DNA of 64,000 nucleotides from Gudongella oleilytica (GTDB lineage Bacteria > Bacillota > Clostridia > Tissierellales > Tissierellaceae), in contig NZ_CP035130.1 of assembly GCF_004101785.1 (NCBI RefSeq), forward strand, positions 1,736,001 through 1,800,000, read 5' to 3'. Below the pieces are notes generated by a model. The model saw nothing but the letters and a program-made list of their open reading frames with translations. It searched no databases and was not told the DNA's origin. Shown in pieces: positions 44,299 through 52,979 of this stretch. Every line of letters begins with the position of its first letter. The stretch's first letter is position 1. The position numbers and the translations under genes are program-made.

Positions 44299-45363
44299 AT
44301 GGATAAATTAAGAATTGGCAACAAGCTTGCCAGAGTACCGATAATCCAGGGTGGTATGGGAGTTGGAGTTTCCCTCTCGGGGCTTGCATCTGCAGTTGCC
44401 AATCAAGGTGGTATCGGTACAATTTCAGGAGTTCAGATAGGATTTAGGGAGCCTGATTTTACAACCAATACAAATGAGGCAAACATAAGAGGATTGAAGA
44501 AAGAAATAAGGTTAGCGCGTGAAAAGAGTCCGTACGGAATTCTTGCAGTCAACATTATGGTTGCTATCGATAACTATAAGGAAATGGTCAAAGCAGCAGT
44601 TGAAGAAGGTGTTGACTTGATAATTTCTGGAGCCGGTTTACCTAGTGAGCTACCTGAGCTTGTGAAGGGCAGCGATACAAAAATCGCACCTATAGTATCC
44701 TCCGGTAAGGCGGCTGCAGTAATTACCAAGTTATGGACTAAGAGGCACAACTATTTGCCTGATCTAATCATCGTGGAAGGCCCATTGGCTGGAGGGCATC
44801 TTGGTTTTTCTGAGGAGATCCTGAAAAGCGGCAATCTCCCTGATATTCGTGATCTGGTCAAAGAAGTCAGGGAAGCGATCAGATCCTATGAGGATACCTG
44901 CGACAAGAAGATCCCTATTGCAGCCGCAGGAGGTATATACTATAGTGAGGAAATCAGGGAGCTTCTCCAGATAGGTGCAGATGCTGTTCAACTTGGCAGC
45001 CGTTTCGTTGCTACCCAGGAGTGTGATGCACATATAAGCTTCAAGGAGGCTTATATCCAGAGCAAAAATGAAGACATTGGATATGTTAAAAGCCCAGTCG
45101 GAATGCCTGGTCAGGCAATCCTAAATGATTTTATAAGAAGGGTATCCCTGGAGAGAGAAAGGGTGACGAAATGCTACAACTGTCTTACACCCTGCAACCC
45201 GGCCACTACTCAATATTGCATAACAAGTGCGCTGATAAGATCTGTAACCGGTGATGTGGACAACGGTCTGATATTCATAGGGAAAAGAGGTTACCTGATC
45301 GACAGGATAACTACCGTAAAAGAGTTGATTGAAGAGCTTACACAAAGCCTGACGCTGGACTGA
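44299..45363 (+). CDS. FabK/nitronate monooxygenase-like flavoprotein with cysteine cluster
   Basis: A 354-residue TIM-barrel protein of the NMO/FabK superfamily: VPIIQGGMGVGVSLSGLASAV, VEGPLAGGHLGFS, IPIAAAGGIYYSEE and GADAVQLGSRFVATQE. It is longer than FabK because of an inserted C-terminal segment with CYNCLTPCNPATTQYC, four cysteines that could bind metal or an Fe-S cluster. It pairs with fabZ in a transcript opposite the main fab operon, which suggests a role in acyl-chain metabolism, but nitronate oxidation or another enoyl reduction is possible. GGAGGG lies eight bases before the chosen ATG. A frame from 44284 lacks a spaced ribosome site. Confidence 0.82.
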   Translation: MDKLRIGNKLARVPIIQGGMGVGVSLSGLASAVANQGGIGTISGVQIGFREPDFTTNTNEANIRGLKKEIRLAREKSPYGILAVNIMVAIDNYKEMVKAAVEEGVDLIISGAGLPSELPELVKGSDTKIAPIVSSGKAAAVITKLWTKRHNYLPDLIIVEGPLAGGHLGFSEEILKSGNLPDIRDLVKEVREAIRSYEDTCDKKIPIAAAGGIYYSEEIRELLQIGADAVQLGSRFVATQECDAHISFKEAYIQSKNEDIGYVKSPVGMPGQAILNDFIRRVSLERERVTKCYNCLTPCNPATTQYCITSALIRSVTGDVDNGLIFIGKRGYLIDRITTVKELIEELTQSLTLD

Positions 45364-45382
45364 CAGTCCAGCGTCTTTATAT
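45350..45382. terminator. Terminator at the convergent gene ends
   Basis: GACGCTGGAC (45351-45360) pairs with GTCCAGCGTC (45365-45374), followed by TTTATATTTA on the plus strand. The stop of the FabK-like gene lies in the loop, and the oxidoreductase gamma gene ends just beyond on the minus strand. Confidence 0.82.
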
Positions 45383-45934
45383 TTATACGTTTGCAGTTTC
45401 TCTTACGGCTTTTGCTCCTCTTTCAAGAGCTTCCTTATTGATCGGAAGCAGATGAGCCTTGGATTCGCCAAAAACCTTGCCAAATGCTTTTTCTATTGAC
45501 TCAAAGCTTACAACATTGGTTTTTTCAAGTACAGCTCCAAGCATTACCATGTTTGCTATCCTTGGGTTTCCAAGTTCGTTGGCAATATCGTTGGCAGGAA
45601 CATAGTATACCTCAATGTCGTCTCTTGTTGATTTTCTTGATATTAATGAAGAATTTATAAATAGTCTGCCGCCTGCTTCGACACTATCTTCAAATTTATC
45701 TAAAGAAGGCAGGTTGAGAACTATTACTGTAGATGCTTCAACTACTACAGGAGAGCCCACGGGATCAGTTGATACTGTAACGTTGCAGTTTGCAGTTCCG
45801 CCTCTCATTTCTGGTCCATATGATGGCAGCCAGGATACATTTTTGTTTTCGATCATCCCTGAGTATGTTAAAAGCTGGCCCATCGCCATTACACCCTGTC
45901 CTCCAAAGCCGGCGATTATCAATCTCTCATCCAT
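45383..45934 (-). CDS. 2-oxoacid:ferredoxin oxidoreductase, gamma subunit
   Basis: A 183-residue subunit of the pyruvate/2-oxoglutarate/2-oxoisovalerate ferredoxin oxidoreductase family. RLIIAGFGGQGVMAMGQLL and SWLPSYGPEMRGGTANCNV are diagnostic. With the beta, alpha and ferredoxin genes upstream it forms a four-subunit enzyme that oxidises a 2-oxoacid to acyl-CoA and reduces ferredoxin. Linkage to butyrate-kinase-type genes favours branched-chain 2-oxoacids (Vor-type), but 2-oxoglutarate (Kor) cannot be excluded. It is the last gene of the operon. Confidence 0.92.
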   Translation of the reverse strand: MDERLIIAGFGGQGVMAMGQLLTYSGMIENKNVSWLPSYGPEMRGGTANCNVTVSTDPVGSPVVVEASTVIVLNLPSLDKFEDSVEAGGRLFINSSLISRKSTRDDIEVYYVPANDIANELGNPRIANMVMLGAVLEKTNVVSFESIEKAFGKVFGESKAHLLPINKEALERGAKAVRETANV

Positions 45935-45936
45935 AT

Positions 45937-46683
45937 CTATTTAACCTCCTCTGGCTTTTTAAAGTTACCCAATGGATAATATGGTATCATGTTGTCACCA
46001 AGCCATTTCATCGCTTCAACAGGAGTTAGTCCCCAGTTTGTCGGGCATGTCGAAAGCACTTCCACTATACCGAAGCCCTTGCCTTCCAGTTGGACCTTGA
46101 AGCACTCAAGAATCGCTTTCTTGGCTTTCTTTATGTTAGCTGGAGTATTTACTGCAACTCTCTCAACAAATACTGCTCCATCGATAGTTGCAAGTAGCTC
46201 ACTCATTCTTATCGGTCTTCCCGCTGTAGCTTCATCTCTGCCGTATGGCGCTGTAGTCGCCTTCTGACCAACGAGTGTCGTAGGAGCCATTTGTCCGCCT
46301 GTCATCCCGTAGATTGCGTTGTTTACGAATACAGTTGAGAACTTCTCTCCTCTATGCGCGGCGTGAACGATTTCTGCGGTTCCAATAGCAGCCAGGTCAC
46401 CGTCTCCCTGGTAAGTGAAAACAAAATTGTTTGGGTGAACTCTCTTTATTCCAGTTGCTACGGCTGGAGCACGTCCATGAGCAGCCTCATGCATGTCACA
46501 ATTAAAGTAGTTATAAGCTAAAACAGAGCAGCCAACCGGAGCAACTCCGATGGCATTTTCAAGAACTCCCAGTTCAACCAGTGCTTCAGCAACCAGTCTG
46601 TGGATAACGCCATGGGTACATCCTGGACAATAGTGGAAGGTCTTGTCAGTCAACCCCTTAGTCTTTTCAAATATGACAGCCAT
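45937..46683 (-). CDS. 2-oxoacid:ferredoxin oxidoreductase, beta subunit (TPP-binding)
   Basis: A 248-residue thiamine pyrophosphate subunit. FHYCPGCTHGVIHRLVAEAL is the N-terminal signature; the TPP and Mg site is YQGDGDLAAIGTAEIVHAAHRG with FVNNAIYGMTGGQMAPT. The ATG overlaps the stop of the alpha gene, so the subunits are translationally coupled. It lacks the extra Fe-S domain of single-chain PFOR, in line with the separate ferredoxin subunit. Confidence 0.94.
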   Translation of the reverse strand: MAVIFEKTKGLTDKTFHYCPGCTHGVIHRLVAEALVELGVLENAIGVAPVGCSVLAYNYFNCDMHEAAHGRAPAVATGIKRVHPNNFVFTYQGDGDLAAIGTAEIVHAAHRGEKFSTVFVNNAIYGMTGGQMAPTTLVGQKATTAPYGRDEATAGRPIRMSELLATIDGAVFVERVAVNTPANIKKAKKAILECFKVQLEGKGFGIVEVLSTCPTNWGLTPVEAMKWLGDNMIPYYPLGNFKKPEEVK

Positions 46684-47747
46684 TATTTGTCACCTCCAAG
46701 AATTTCCTTAACCTTATTGGCTATTTCCTCTGGAGTTGGTACCATTCCACCTGATCGTCCGTGATAATAGGTTGGCATGGAGCCGTTAAGTGATAGCCTT
46801 ACATCATCGATCATTTGTCCACCAGCACTCATCTCAACTGTCAAAACTCCCTTACATGCTGGATTTATCTTCTCAAAAGCCTCATTTGGGAATGGATAAA
46901 GGCTGATTGGCCTTATCATACCTATCTTGTAGCCTTCCTTCTCTAACTTGCTTATTGCAGTTTTTGCAATTCTTGAAGTTGTCCCATATGCACTTATTAC
47001 AAGGTCTGCATCCTCTATGTTATATGTTTCAACTCTCTTCTCGTTCTCTCTTATCCTTGCAAATTTAGCCTGAAGATTGTGATTGTGTTTTTCCAGAAGC
47101 TCTGCTTCAAGGAATAGAGAGTTTATTATGTTAGGTTTTCTTTTGCCGCCTGTACCTACTGTGGCCCAATCCTTTACAGGCAGGTCCTTCTCGGGTCTTT
47201 CCTTGAATTCGACTGGCTCCATCATTTGACCGATCATACCATCGCCAAGTATCATGACAGGAGTCCTGTAAAGGTCAGCCAGATCAAATCCATCAATAAT
47301 AAGGTCAACAAGCTCCTGTACATTAGCAGGTGCGAGAACTATCAGTCTATAGTCTCCATTACCTCCACCTCTGGTCGCAAGGAAATAATCGCCCTGGGCA
47401 GCCTGGATCGATCCTAAGCCTGGACCTCCTCTGGCCATATCGACAATTATACATGGCAGCTCAGCTCCTGCAAGATAGGATATCCCTTCCTGTTTAAGAG
47501 CTATACCAGGGCTGGATGATGAAGTCATTACCCTTGCTCCTGAACCTGACGCTCCGTATACCATGTTTATTGCAGCAACCTCTGATTCAGCCTGAACGAA
47601 CACTCCACCTATCTTGGGGAGCTCTCTTGATAAATATTCGGGGACCTCGCTCTGAGGAGTTATCGGATATCCGAAGAAGTATTTGCATCCAGCAGCTATC
47701 GCAGCAGCTCCTACAGCTTCGTTCCCCTTCATGAGAACCTTAGTCAT
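46683..47747 (-). CDS. 2-oxoacid:ferredoxin oxidoreductase, alpha subunit
   Basis: A 354-residue alpha subunit. MKGNEAVGAAAIAAGCKYFFGYPITPQSEV is the usual N-terminus. SSSPGIALKQEGISYLAGAELP and GGPGLGSIQAAQGDYFLATRGGGNG are typical of the VorB/KorA class. The C-terminal domain has YPFPNEAFEKINPACKGVLTVEMSAGGQM. GGAGGG lies before the ATG. It follows the ferredoxin gene by 13 bases. Confidence 0.94.
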   Translation of the reverse strand: MTKVLMKGNEAVGAAAIAAGCKYFFGYPITPQSEVPEYLSRELPKIGGVFVQAESEVAAINMVYGASGSGARVMTSSSSPGIALKQEGISYLAGAELPCIIVDMARGGPGLGSIQAAQGDYFLATRGGGNGDYRLIVLAPANVQELVDLIIDGFDLADLYRTPVMILGDGMIGQMMEPVEFKERPEKDLPVKDWATVGTGGKRKPNIINSLFLEAELLEKHNHNLQAKFARIRENEKRVETYNIEDADLVISAYGTTSRIAKTAISKLEKEGYKIGMIRPISLYPFPNEAFEKINPACKGVLTVEMSAGGQMIDDVRLSLNGSMPTYYHGRSGGMVPTPEEIANKVKEILGGDK

Positions 47748-47760
47748 ATGTAACCCTCCT

Positions 47761-47982
47761 TTAAAGTCTTTCTACAGTTATAACCAAATCCGGGCAAACC
47801 GTTGCACAGTTAGAGCATGCGATACATTTATCCATTTCCTCAATAGCGGCTGGATAATAACCTTTCTTATTTATCCTGCCAGTGTCAAGTGAAATAATAT
47901 TGACTGGACATACAGATACACAAAGACCGCAGCCCTTGCACAGGTCCTCATCGAAAGTCACGTTGCCTTTGACCTTTGCCAT
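47761..47982 (-). CDS. 2-oxoacid oxidoreductase delta subunit, 2[4Fe-4S] ferredoxin
   Basis: A 73-residue protein with two cluster motifs, CKGCGLCVSVCP and CIACSNCATVCP. It would pass electrons from the TPP subunit to soluble ferredoxin. The ATG at 47982, with GGAGG nine bases upstream, is chosen over one 33 bases earlier. Its place directly before the alpha gene is typical of VorC/KorD. Confidence 0.93.
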   Translation of the reverse strand: MAKVKGNVTFDEDLCKGCGLCVSVCPVNIISLDTGRINKKGYYPAAIEEMDKCIACSNCATVCPDLVITVERL

Positions 47983-48002
47983 AATCTTATTCCTCCTTTT
48001 TC

Positions 48003-48677
48003 TTATATCATCCATTCTTCCCGCATATAAAGCTGGATCGGGAAGACATTGGTTTTTACCTCATCCGGCAGTTTATCTGCAAGGCTTTCAAGACAAGAAT
48101 TATATCTTAGTGGAATACCTGTCGCCTCTGAAACCTTTACCGCCAGATCGTAACCTCTTATAACATCCTCCACAGAGGTTGCCTTAAGCATATGAGTATT
48201 ATTGACTATACCTGTAACCTTTGCTCTTGCTGTTGCTTCGATCTTTGCAATGTACTCCATTGCTTTATCTACAGACTGAGTTTCAGGTCTGTTGGCATTG
48301 AGTACGAAGAACATATCATACTCTCCATCTCTTAGTATTGGGAAGTATCTTCCCAATGCCCTTGCTCCCGCCGGATCACCGCCAACGTCAAGAATTGCAT
48401 CGTAGCTTTTATCCTGAAGAGGGGTTGCAGCTTCTCCGGAAATTGCCGGTACATCGAGAGCATTGCCCTCAAGATTACTTCCTACAACTTTGATCCCTAT
48501 TTCTGCGAGAAGGGCAGTCTTTTCCCTGGATCTGAAGTAAGGGTTGATGACGTCGAGATCCACAAGACCTACCTTCCTTCCCATCTTAGCAAGCTTTACT
48601 GCATAATTTACACTGAATTCTGTCTTCCCACTGCCATAATGTCCTATGACTATTCTTATTCTCTTGTCGTTTTTCAT
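48003..48677 (-). CDS. P-loop ATPase of the MinD/ParA/CobQ type, unknown role
   Basis: A 224-residue nucleotide-binding protein. The deviant Walker A is VIGHYGSGKTEFSVN, VGLVDLDVINPYFRSRE is the Walker A'-like switch, and AILDVGGDPAGARALGRY is the Walker B region. A related gene is found beside 2-oxoacid oxidoreductase or butyrate kinase genes in other Clostridia, but no function is established. Cofactor or Fe-S delivery, or assembly of the oxidoreductase, is a reasonable guess given the family. It lies 9 bases after buk and 20 before the ferredoxin gene. Confidence 0.8.
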   Translation of the reverse strand: MKNDKRIRIVIGHYGSGKTEFSVNYAVKLAKMGRKVGLVDLDVINPYFRSREKTALLAEIGIKVVGSNLEGNALDVPAISGEAATPLQDKSYDAILDVGGDPAGARALGRYFPILRDGEYDMFFVLNANRPETQSVDKAMEYIAKIEATARAKVTGIVNNTHMLKATSVEDVIRGYDLAVKVSEATGIPLRYNSCLESLADKLPDEVKTNVFPIQLYMREEWMI

Positions 48678-48686
48678 CAGGTTCTC

Positions 48687-49760
48687 CTAACTATAAATCT
48701 TCGGTTCCTCCTCGCCGGAAAGCACTCTTTGTCCTCCCTCAGCAAGAGCTTTGAACTCATCCTCACCAGGATAAACAGTAACACCGGCAATATAACCTAT
48801 CATTTCCTCTAACCAGCCTACAAACATCTTATCGTAAGCGATACCTCCAGTTATTATTATCTGATCTACATCGCCTTTAAGAACTGCCGAGGACGCTCCG
48901 ATCTCCTTTGCTACCTGATATGCCATCGCCTGGTAAACAAGCTTTGCATATTGATCTCCTCTTTCTATCCTTTGCACTACCTCGCGTGCATCATTGGTTC
49001 CAAGGTAGGATACTATCCCCCCGTTTCCAACAATCTTTTTCTGGAGTTCACTCTTTGTATATTTACCTGAGAAGCATAGCTCAACCAGATCCCATATTGG
49101 AAGCCCTCCAGCTCGTTCAGGTGAGAAGGGCCCTTCTCCGTTTAATGCGTTAGGAACGTCTATAACTCTGCCTTTTTTGTGTGCACCAACGGATATTCCA
49201 CCTCCAAGGTGAACAACAATAAGGTTTAGATCCTCATATTTCTTCCCAAGGGAAAGTGCATATCTTCTTGCAACGGCCTTTTGATTCAATGCGTGGAATA
49301 TACTTATCCTCTCGATTCCTTTAAGGCCTGATATCCTTGCAATTTCCTGAAGTTCATCAACGACAACAGGGTCGACTATGAATGCTCTGGATCCAATTTC
49401 CTTGGCTATCTCATTGGCGATCAGCCCACCCAGGTTGGAAGCATGCATGCCCCGCTTCGAACTCCTCAGATCTTTGAGCATTTCCTCATTTACCTCATAG
49501 GTTCCTCCTTCGATTGGCTTCAGAAGACCGCCTCTGCCTATTACTGCGGAAATCGTTTTCTTGTCGATCGCATTTTCCCTAAGAGCATTTAAAATGATTT
49601 CCTTCCTGAATTCCAACTGCTGGATTACATCCCCGAACTTTGATAGCTCTTCTACATCATGTCTCAAAGTTTCCTCAAATACCATGGTATTACCATCATA
49701 AACTGCAATCTTTGTGGAGGTACTTCCTGGATTAATTATCAGCATCCTGTAATTTTTCAT
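48687..49760 (-). CDS. buk: Butyrate (branched-chain fatty acid) kinase, first copy
   Basis: Transfers phosphate from acyl phosphate to ADP, yielding butyrate, isobutyrate or isovalerate plus ATP. The 357-residue ASKHA-fold enzyme has [51 protein letters not shown] and [17 protein letters not shown]. The ATG at 49760 sits eight bases after GGGAG. It is similar to the copy at 50669-51751, with ptb between them. Substrate choice between the copies cannot be told from sequence. Confidence 0.94.
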   Translation of the reverse strand: MKNYRMLIINPGSTSTKIAVYDGNTMVFEETLRHDVEELSKFGDVIQQLEFRKEIILNALRENAIDKKTISAVIGRGGLLKPIEGGTYEVNEEMLKDLRSSKRGMHASNLGGLIANEIAKEIGSRAFIVDPVVVDELQEIARISGLKGIERISIFHALNQKAVARRYALSLGKKYEDLNLIVVHLGGGISVGAHKKGRVIDVPNALNGEGPFSPERAGGLPIWDLVELCFSGKYTKSELQKKIVGNGGIVSYLGTNDAREVVQRIERGDQYAKLVYQAMAYQVAKEIGASSAVLKGDVDQIIITGGIAYDKMFVGWLEEMIGYIAGVTVYPGEDEFKALAEGGQRVLSGEEEPKIYS

Positions 49761-49772
49761 ACACATCTCTCC

Positions 49773-50666
49773 CTATGCCATTAATGTGGCCAAGACTATT
49801 GAATTGAGCTTTGCTTCCTCACTGTCAGCCCTGGAGGTCAAAACGATCGGTTTGCTGGTACCAACAATCAAACCAGCCGATTTCGCATTTCCAAGGAAGG
49901 TAAGTGATTTGTAAAGTATATTGCCTGCCTCTATGTCAGGGGCGAGAAGTATATCCGCATCTCCTGCAACCTCGCTGTCAATTCCCTTTATCCTCGCAGA
50001 CTCCTTGCTTACGGCATTGTCAAGCGCAAGTGGTCCGTCGACGATGCAGCCTTTGATCTCTCCCGACTTATTCATATCAGCCAATGCCTTTGCATGGACA
50101 GTTGCCTCCATCTTTTCACTTACCTTTTCCTTTGCCGCCAGAACGGCAACCTTGGGCTCAGCAATATCAAGTGCATGGGCAAGCTGAACAGCATTCTCTA
50201 TTATCTGTTTCTTTTGGTTAAGATCAGGGGCAATTATCATCGCAGCATCCGTAACTATGAATATCTTGTGGTAGGTCGGTACGTCGAAGACTGCAACGTG
50301 GCTGATGACATTACCTGTCCTCAGACCAATTTCAGGGTCAAGAACCTGCTTCATAATAACCGAGGTATCGATCAGACCCTTCATAAGTACATGTGCTTCC
50401 CCGCTGCTTACAAGGCTTGTCGCCTTTCTTGCTGCAAGTGTTCCATCCTTTTCATCTATGATTTCGATCCCATTAAGATCAAAGCCAATATCGCTGGATA
50501 TTTTCTCTATGCTTTCCTTGTCGCCAACCAAAACCGGAATGGCTATGCCTTTTTCATAGGCTTCCTTTATTGCTCCCAAAACGTCCTCATCCTGAGCTAC
50601 AGCAACCGCTACCTTCTTAGGCCCCTTTTCAAGGGCAAGCTTAAACAGGCTTTCGAAATTTTTCAC
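49773..50666 (-). CDS. ptb: Phosphate butyryltransferase
   Basis: Converts butyryl-CoA, or a branched acyl-CoA, and phosphate to acyl phosphate. The 297-residue protein belongs to the phosphate acetyl/butyryl transferase family: VLMKGLIDTSVIMKQVLD, FDVPTYHKIFIVTDAAM and ADILLAPDIEAGNILYKSL. The start is GTG with AGGTG eight bases upstream. It lies between two kinase genes and supplies both with substrate. Confidence 0.94.
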   Translation of the reverse strand: MKNFESLFKLALEKGPKKVAVAVAQDEDVLGAIKEAYEKGIAIPVLVGDKESIEKISSDIGFDLNGIEIIDEKDGTLAARKATSLVSSGEAHVLMKGLIDTSVIMKQVLDPEIGLRTGNVISHVAVFDVPTYHKIFIVTDAAMIIAPDLNQKKQIIENAVQLAHALDIAEPKVAVLAAKEKVSEKMEATVHAKALADMNKSGEIKGCIVDGPLALDNAVSKESARIKGIDSEVAGDADILLAPDIEAGNILYKSLTFLGNAKSAGLIVGTSKPIVLTSRADSEEAKLNSIVLATLMA

Positions 50667-50668
50667 CT

Positions 50669-51751
50669 TTATTTCACCTCATTCTCATATATCTTATATT
50701 CTTCCTCTCCATCCAAAACTCTTCTTGCTCCCTGATTAAGTGCAATCATTTCATCCTCTCCTGGATAAACGGTCACTGGAGCTATGAAAGAAACCATTTC
50801 AGAGATCATATCAACCAAATATGCCGAGTACGCAAGGCCTCCGGTAAGTATGACTGTTGAAACCTTACCCTTAAGGACTGGACCGCAGGCTCCTATCTCT
50901 TTCCCTATTTGATACGCCATTGCATCGTATATCAGCCTGGCATATTCATCTCCAGCCTCTATTCTTTTTACGACCTCTCTTCCATCGAAGGTTCCAAGGT
51001 AGGAAACCAATCCTCCCTTTCCAACGAGCATCTTCTTGATCTGGCCTTCGGTATAATCACCTGAATAACACATGTCGATTATATCCCAAACTGGAAGACC
51101 TCCTGCTCTTTCAGGAGAGAATGGCCCCATATTATTCGCATTATTGGCATCCACTATTTTCCCATTTTTTATTGGAGATACAGAAATTCCTCCCCCCAAA
51201 TGTGCAACTATAAGGTTCAACTCATCCATTGGAATGTCTCTTTCCCTGGAATATCTGTGGCAAACAGCCTTGATATTCAGTGCGTGCACTAAACTTTTTC
51301 TCGGAATTTCCTTTAGTCCCGACAACCTGGCTACATCTTCAAATTCATCAACTGCCACCGGATCGACGATAAATGATGGTATACCTGTCTGTTCAGCTAT
51401 CCCCCTGGCAAGAAGTCCTCCCAGATTCGAAGCATGCTGCCCCTGGATTCCAATTTTCAGGTCCTCGATCATTGCATCAGTAACCTTGTAGGTACCGCTT
51501 GGCATCGGCTTAAGTAGTCCGCCTCGTCCCACCACTGCCTCCAGCTGGTCGAGAGTTACGCCTTCCTCCCTGAGCCAATCCATTATGATACCGAGTCTGT
51601 AGTCATACTGGCTTACGACTGAATCGAATCCCTCAAGGTCCTTAGCAATATGATCAAGCTTTTTAGTCTTGATTTCATCATTCCTATCGTATAAGGATAC
51701 CTTTGTTGAAGTCGAACCAGGGTTTATAGCCAAAACATATTTTTTCTCCAT
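50669..51751 (-). CDS. buk: Butyrate (branched-chain fatty acid) kinase, second copy
   Basis: A 360-residue acyl kinase closely like the downstream copy: [51 protein letters not shown] and LTGGLAYSAYLVDMISE. It is separated from cdaR by 10 bases and from ptb by 2, so it joins c-di-AMP genes and the fermentation genes in one transcript. Two kinase genes flanking one ptb suggest different chain preferences or a recent duplication. Confidence 0.94.
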   Translation of the reverse strand: MEKKYVLAINPGSTSTKVSLYDRNDEIKTKKLDHIAKDLEGFDSVVSQYDYRLGIIMDWLREEGVTLDQLEAVVGRGGLLKPMPSGTYKVTDAMIEDLKIGIQGQHASNLGGLLARGIAEQTGIPSFIVDPVAVDEFEDVARLSGLKEIPRKSLVHALNIKAVCHRYSRERDIPMDELNLIVAHLGGGISVSPIKNGKIVDANNANNMGPFSPERAGGLPVWDIIDMCYSGDYTEGQIKKMLVGKGGLVSYLGTFDGREVVKRIEAGDEYARLIYDAMAYQIGKEIGACGPVLKGKVSTVILTGGLAYSAYLVDMISEMVSFIAPVTVYPGEDEMIALNQGARRVLDGEEEYKIYENEVK

Positions 51752-51761
51752 ATTGTCCCCC

Positions 51762-52979
51762 TTATTCCTCAATAAGATTTATAACTGCAATATTTGGTAC
51801 TACGGATTCAATAGTAACATCAGGTACTGACGAGAAGCTCAAACCGATCTCATGGTTTCCGGCCTCAAGGTCCTTCAGGTCTAAAGCCGGTTTGAAGTCT
51901 GTTACAAAATCCATGCTCTCAATGATTGATTTATATCCTTTGACTACAACCGTATAGACCATTCCATCGTCCATTTCTCCAAGTCTCAATCCTTCAGGAA
52001 GATTTAATATCATTACCTGATCAAGTGTGAATTGCCTTGTTTCCTCAACCGTCTCCTCTACCTTGTAGGATACTGTTATTTTCTCGTTTTGATTCAGCAT
52101 CGTTATCCCGCCGGGTAGATTTAGCTGGACTTCGACCGAGTTGTTGTCGAGCAAGCCATTGACATCTATGGGCATTGTCTCTATCCTGTCGAGAAGATCG
52201 ACACTCTCATCGCCCTTTAGCATGACCTCTTCAGGTGAAATAGTTATCTCCGTTAAAGACAAGCCTTCCGGCAACTCGTTTACAGTTGTAAGCTGTACAG
52301 GTACCAGCGCAGTTTTGAATACAGGCAGTGTAATGTCAATTATTCCAGGTTCTTTTTCGACTCCTCTTACCTCTTCTCCGGAATCTGTGACGGCCTTTAT
52401 AGGCACCGACAGATTTGTAATATTAGTCCTTCCTGAAATATCTACCAGAGCAACCGCTGAATCCACCTCATTTACCCACGTTCGGGGACCTCTAAGCAGT
52501 ATGCTTTGCGGCCTTGCGAGGATTTCTCCCAGAACATAGCTCTCAGGCAATTCGCCGGAGGTAGTTATTGTTATTGGGATCTCCTTAGTAATTATCCTGT
52601 CAAAGGTAAACAAGACCTCCTTTGGTTCATAACTCAATATTGATATTCCTGAGGTCTGATCCAGGATGCCGACTGTTACCGGTACCTTGACCTGTCCCTC
52701 ACTATAGCCGCTCAAATCGACCTGTGCAAATATATTTGAAGTCAGGAATTTGTCCATATCAGCCTTCTGGCCGCTGACTCTAACGTTTATCTTTACTTCC
52801 TCCGGTCCCATTATTACAAGTCCTTGTCTGTCCAAGGCTGCAGTATTTGCATAAGTTACTGCAACATTTCTTACAGGCTTTTCAATTATGGGATTGGTAT
52901 CACTCATGACATAACTCCACAGAAAAATGGCTATGACGAGAGTTAGAATTTTTGCTGTGATATCACTCTTCCTCTTCAT
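51762..52979 (-). CDS. cdaR: YbbR-domain protein CdaR, regulator of CdaA
   Basis: A 405-residue protein with one N-terminal membrane segment (residues about 7-25, ILTLVIAIFLWSYVMSDTNP) and an extracellular series of about four YbbR repeats (for example TFDRIITKEIPITITTSGELPE and VPVQLTTVNELPEGL). CdaR binds and tunes the diadenylate cyclase CdaA across the membrane. The gene overlaps cdaA by 17 bases, as is common in Bacillota. Confidence 0.92.
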   Translation of the reverse strand: MKRKSDITAKILTLVIAIFLWSYVMSDTNPIIEKPVRNVAVTYANTAALDRQGLVIMGPEEVKINVRVSGQKADMDKFLTSNIFAQVDLSGYSEGQVKVPVTVGILDQTSGISILSYEPKEVLFTFDRIITKEIPITITTSGELPESYVLGEILARPQSILLRGPRTWVNEVDSAVALVDISGRTNITNLSVPIKAVTDSGEEVRGVEKEPGIIDITLPVFKTALVPVQLTTVNELPEGLSLTEITISPEEVMLKGDESVDLLDRIETMPIDVNGLLDNNSVEVQLNLPGGITMLNQNEKITVSYKVEETVEETRQFTLDQVMILNLPEGLRLGEMDDGMVYTVVVKGYKSIIESMDFVTDFKPALDLKDLEAGNHEIGLSFSSVPDVTIESVVPNIAVINLIEE

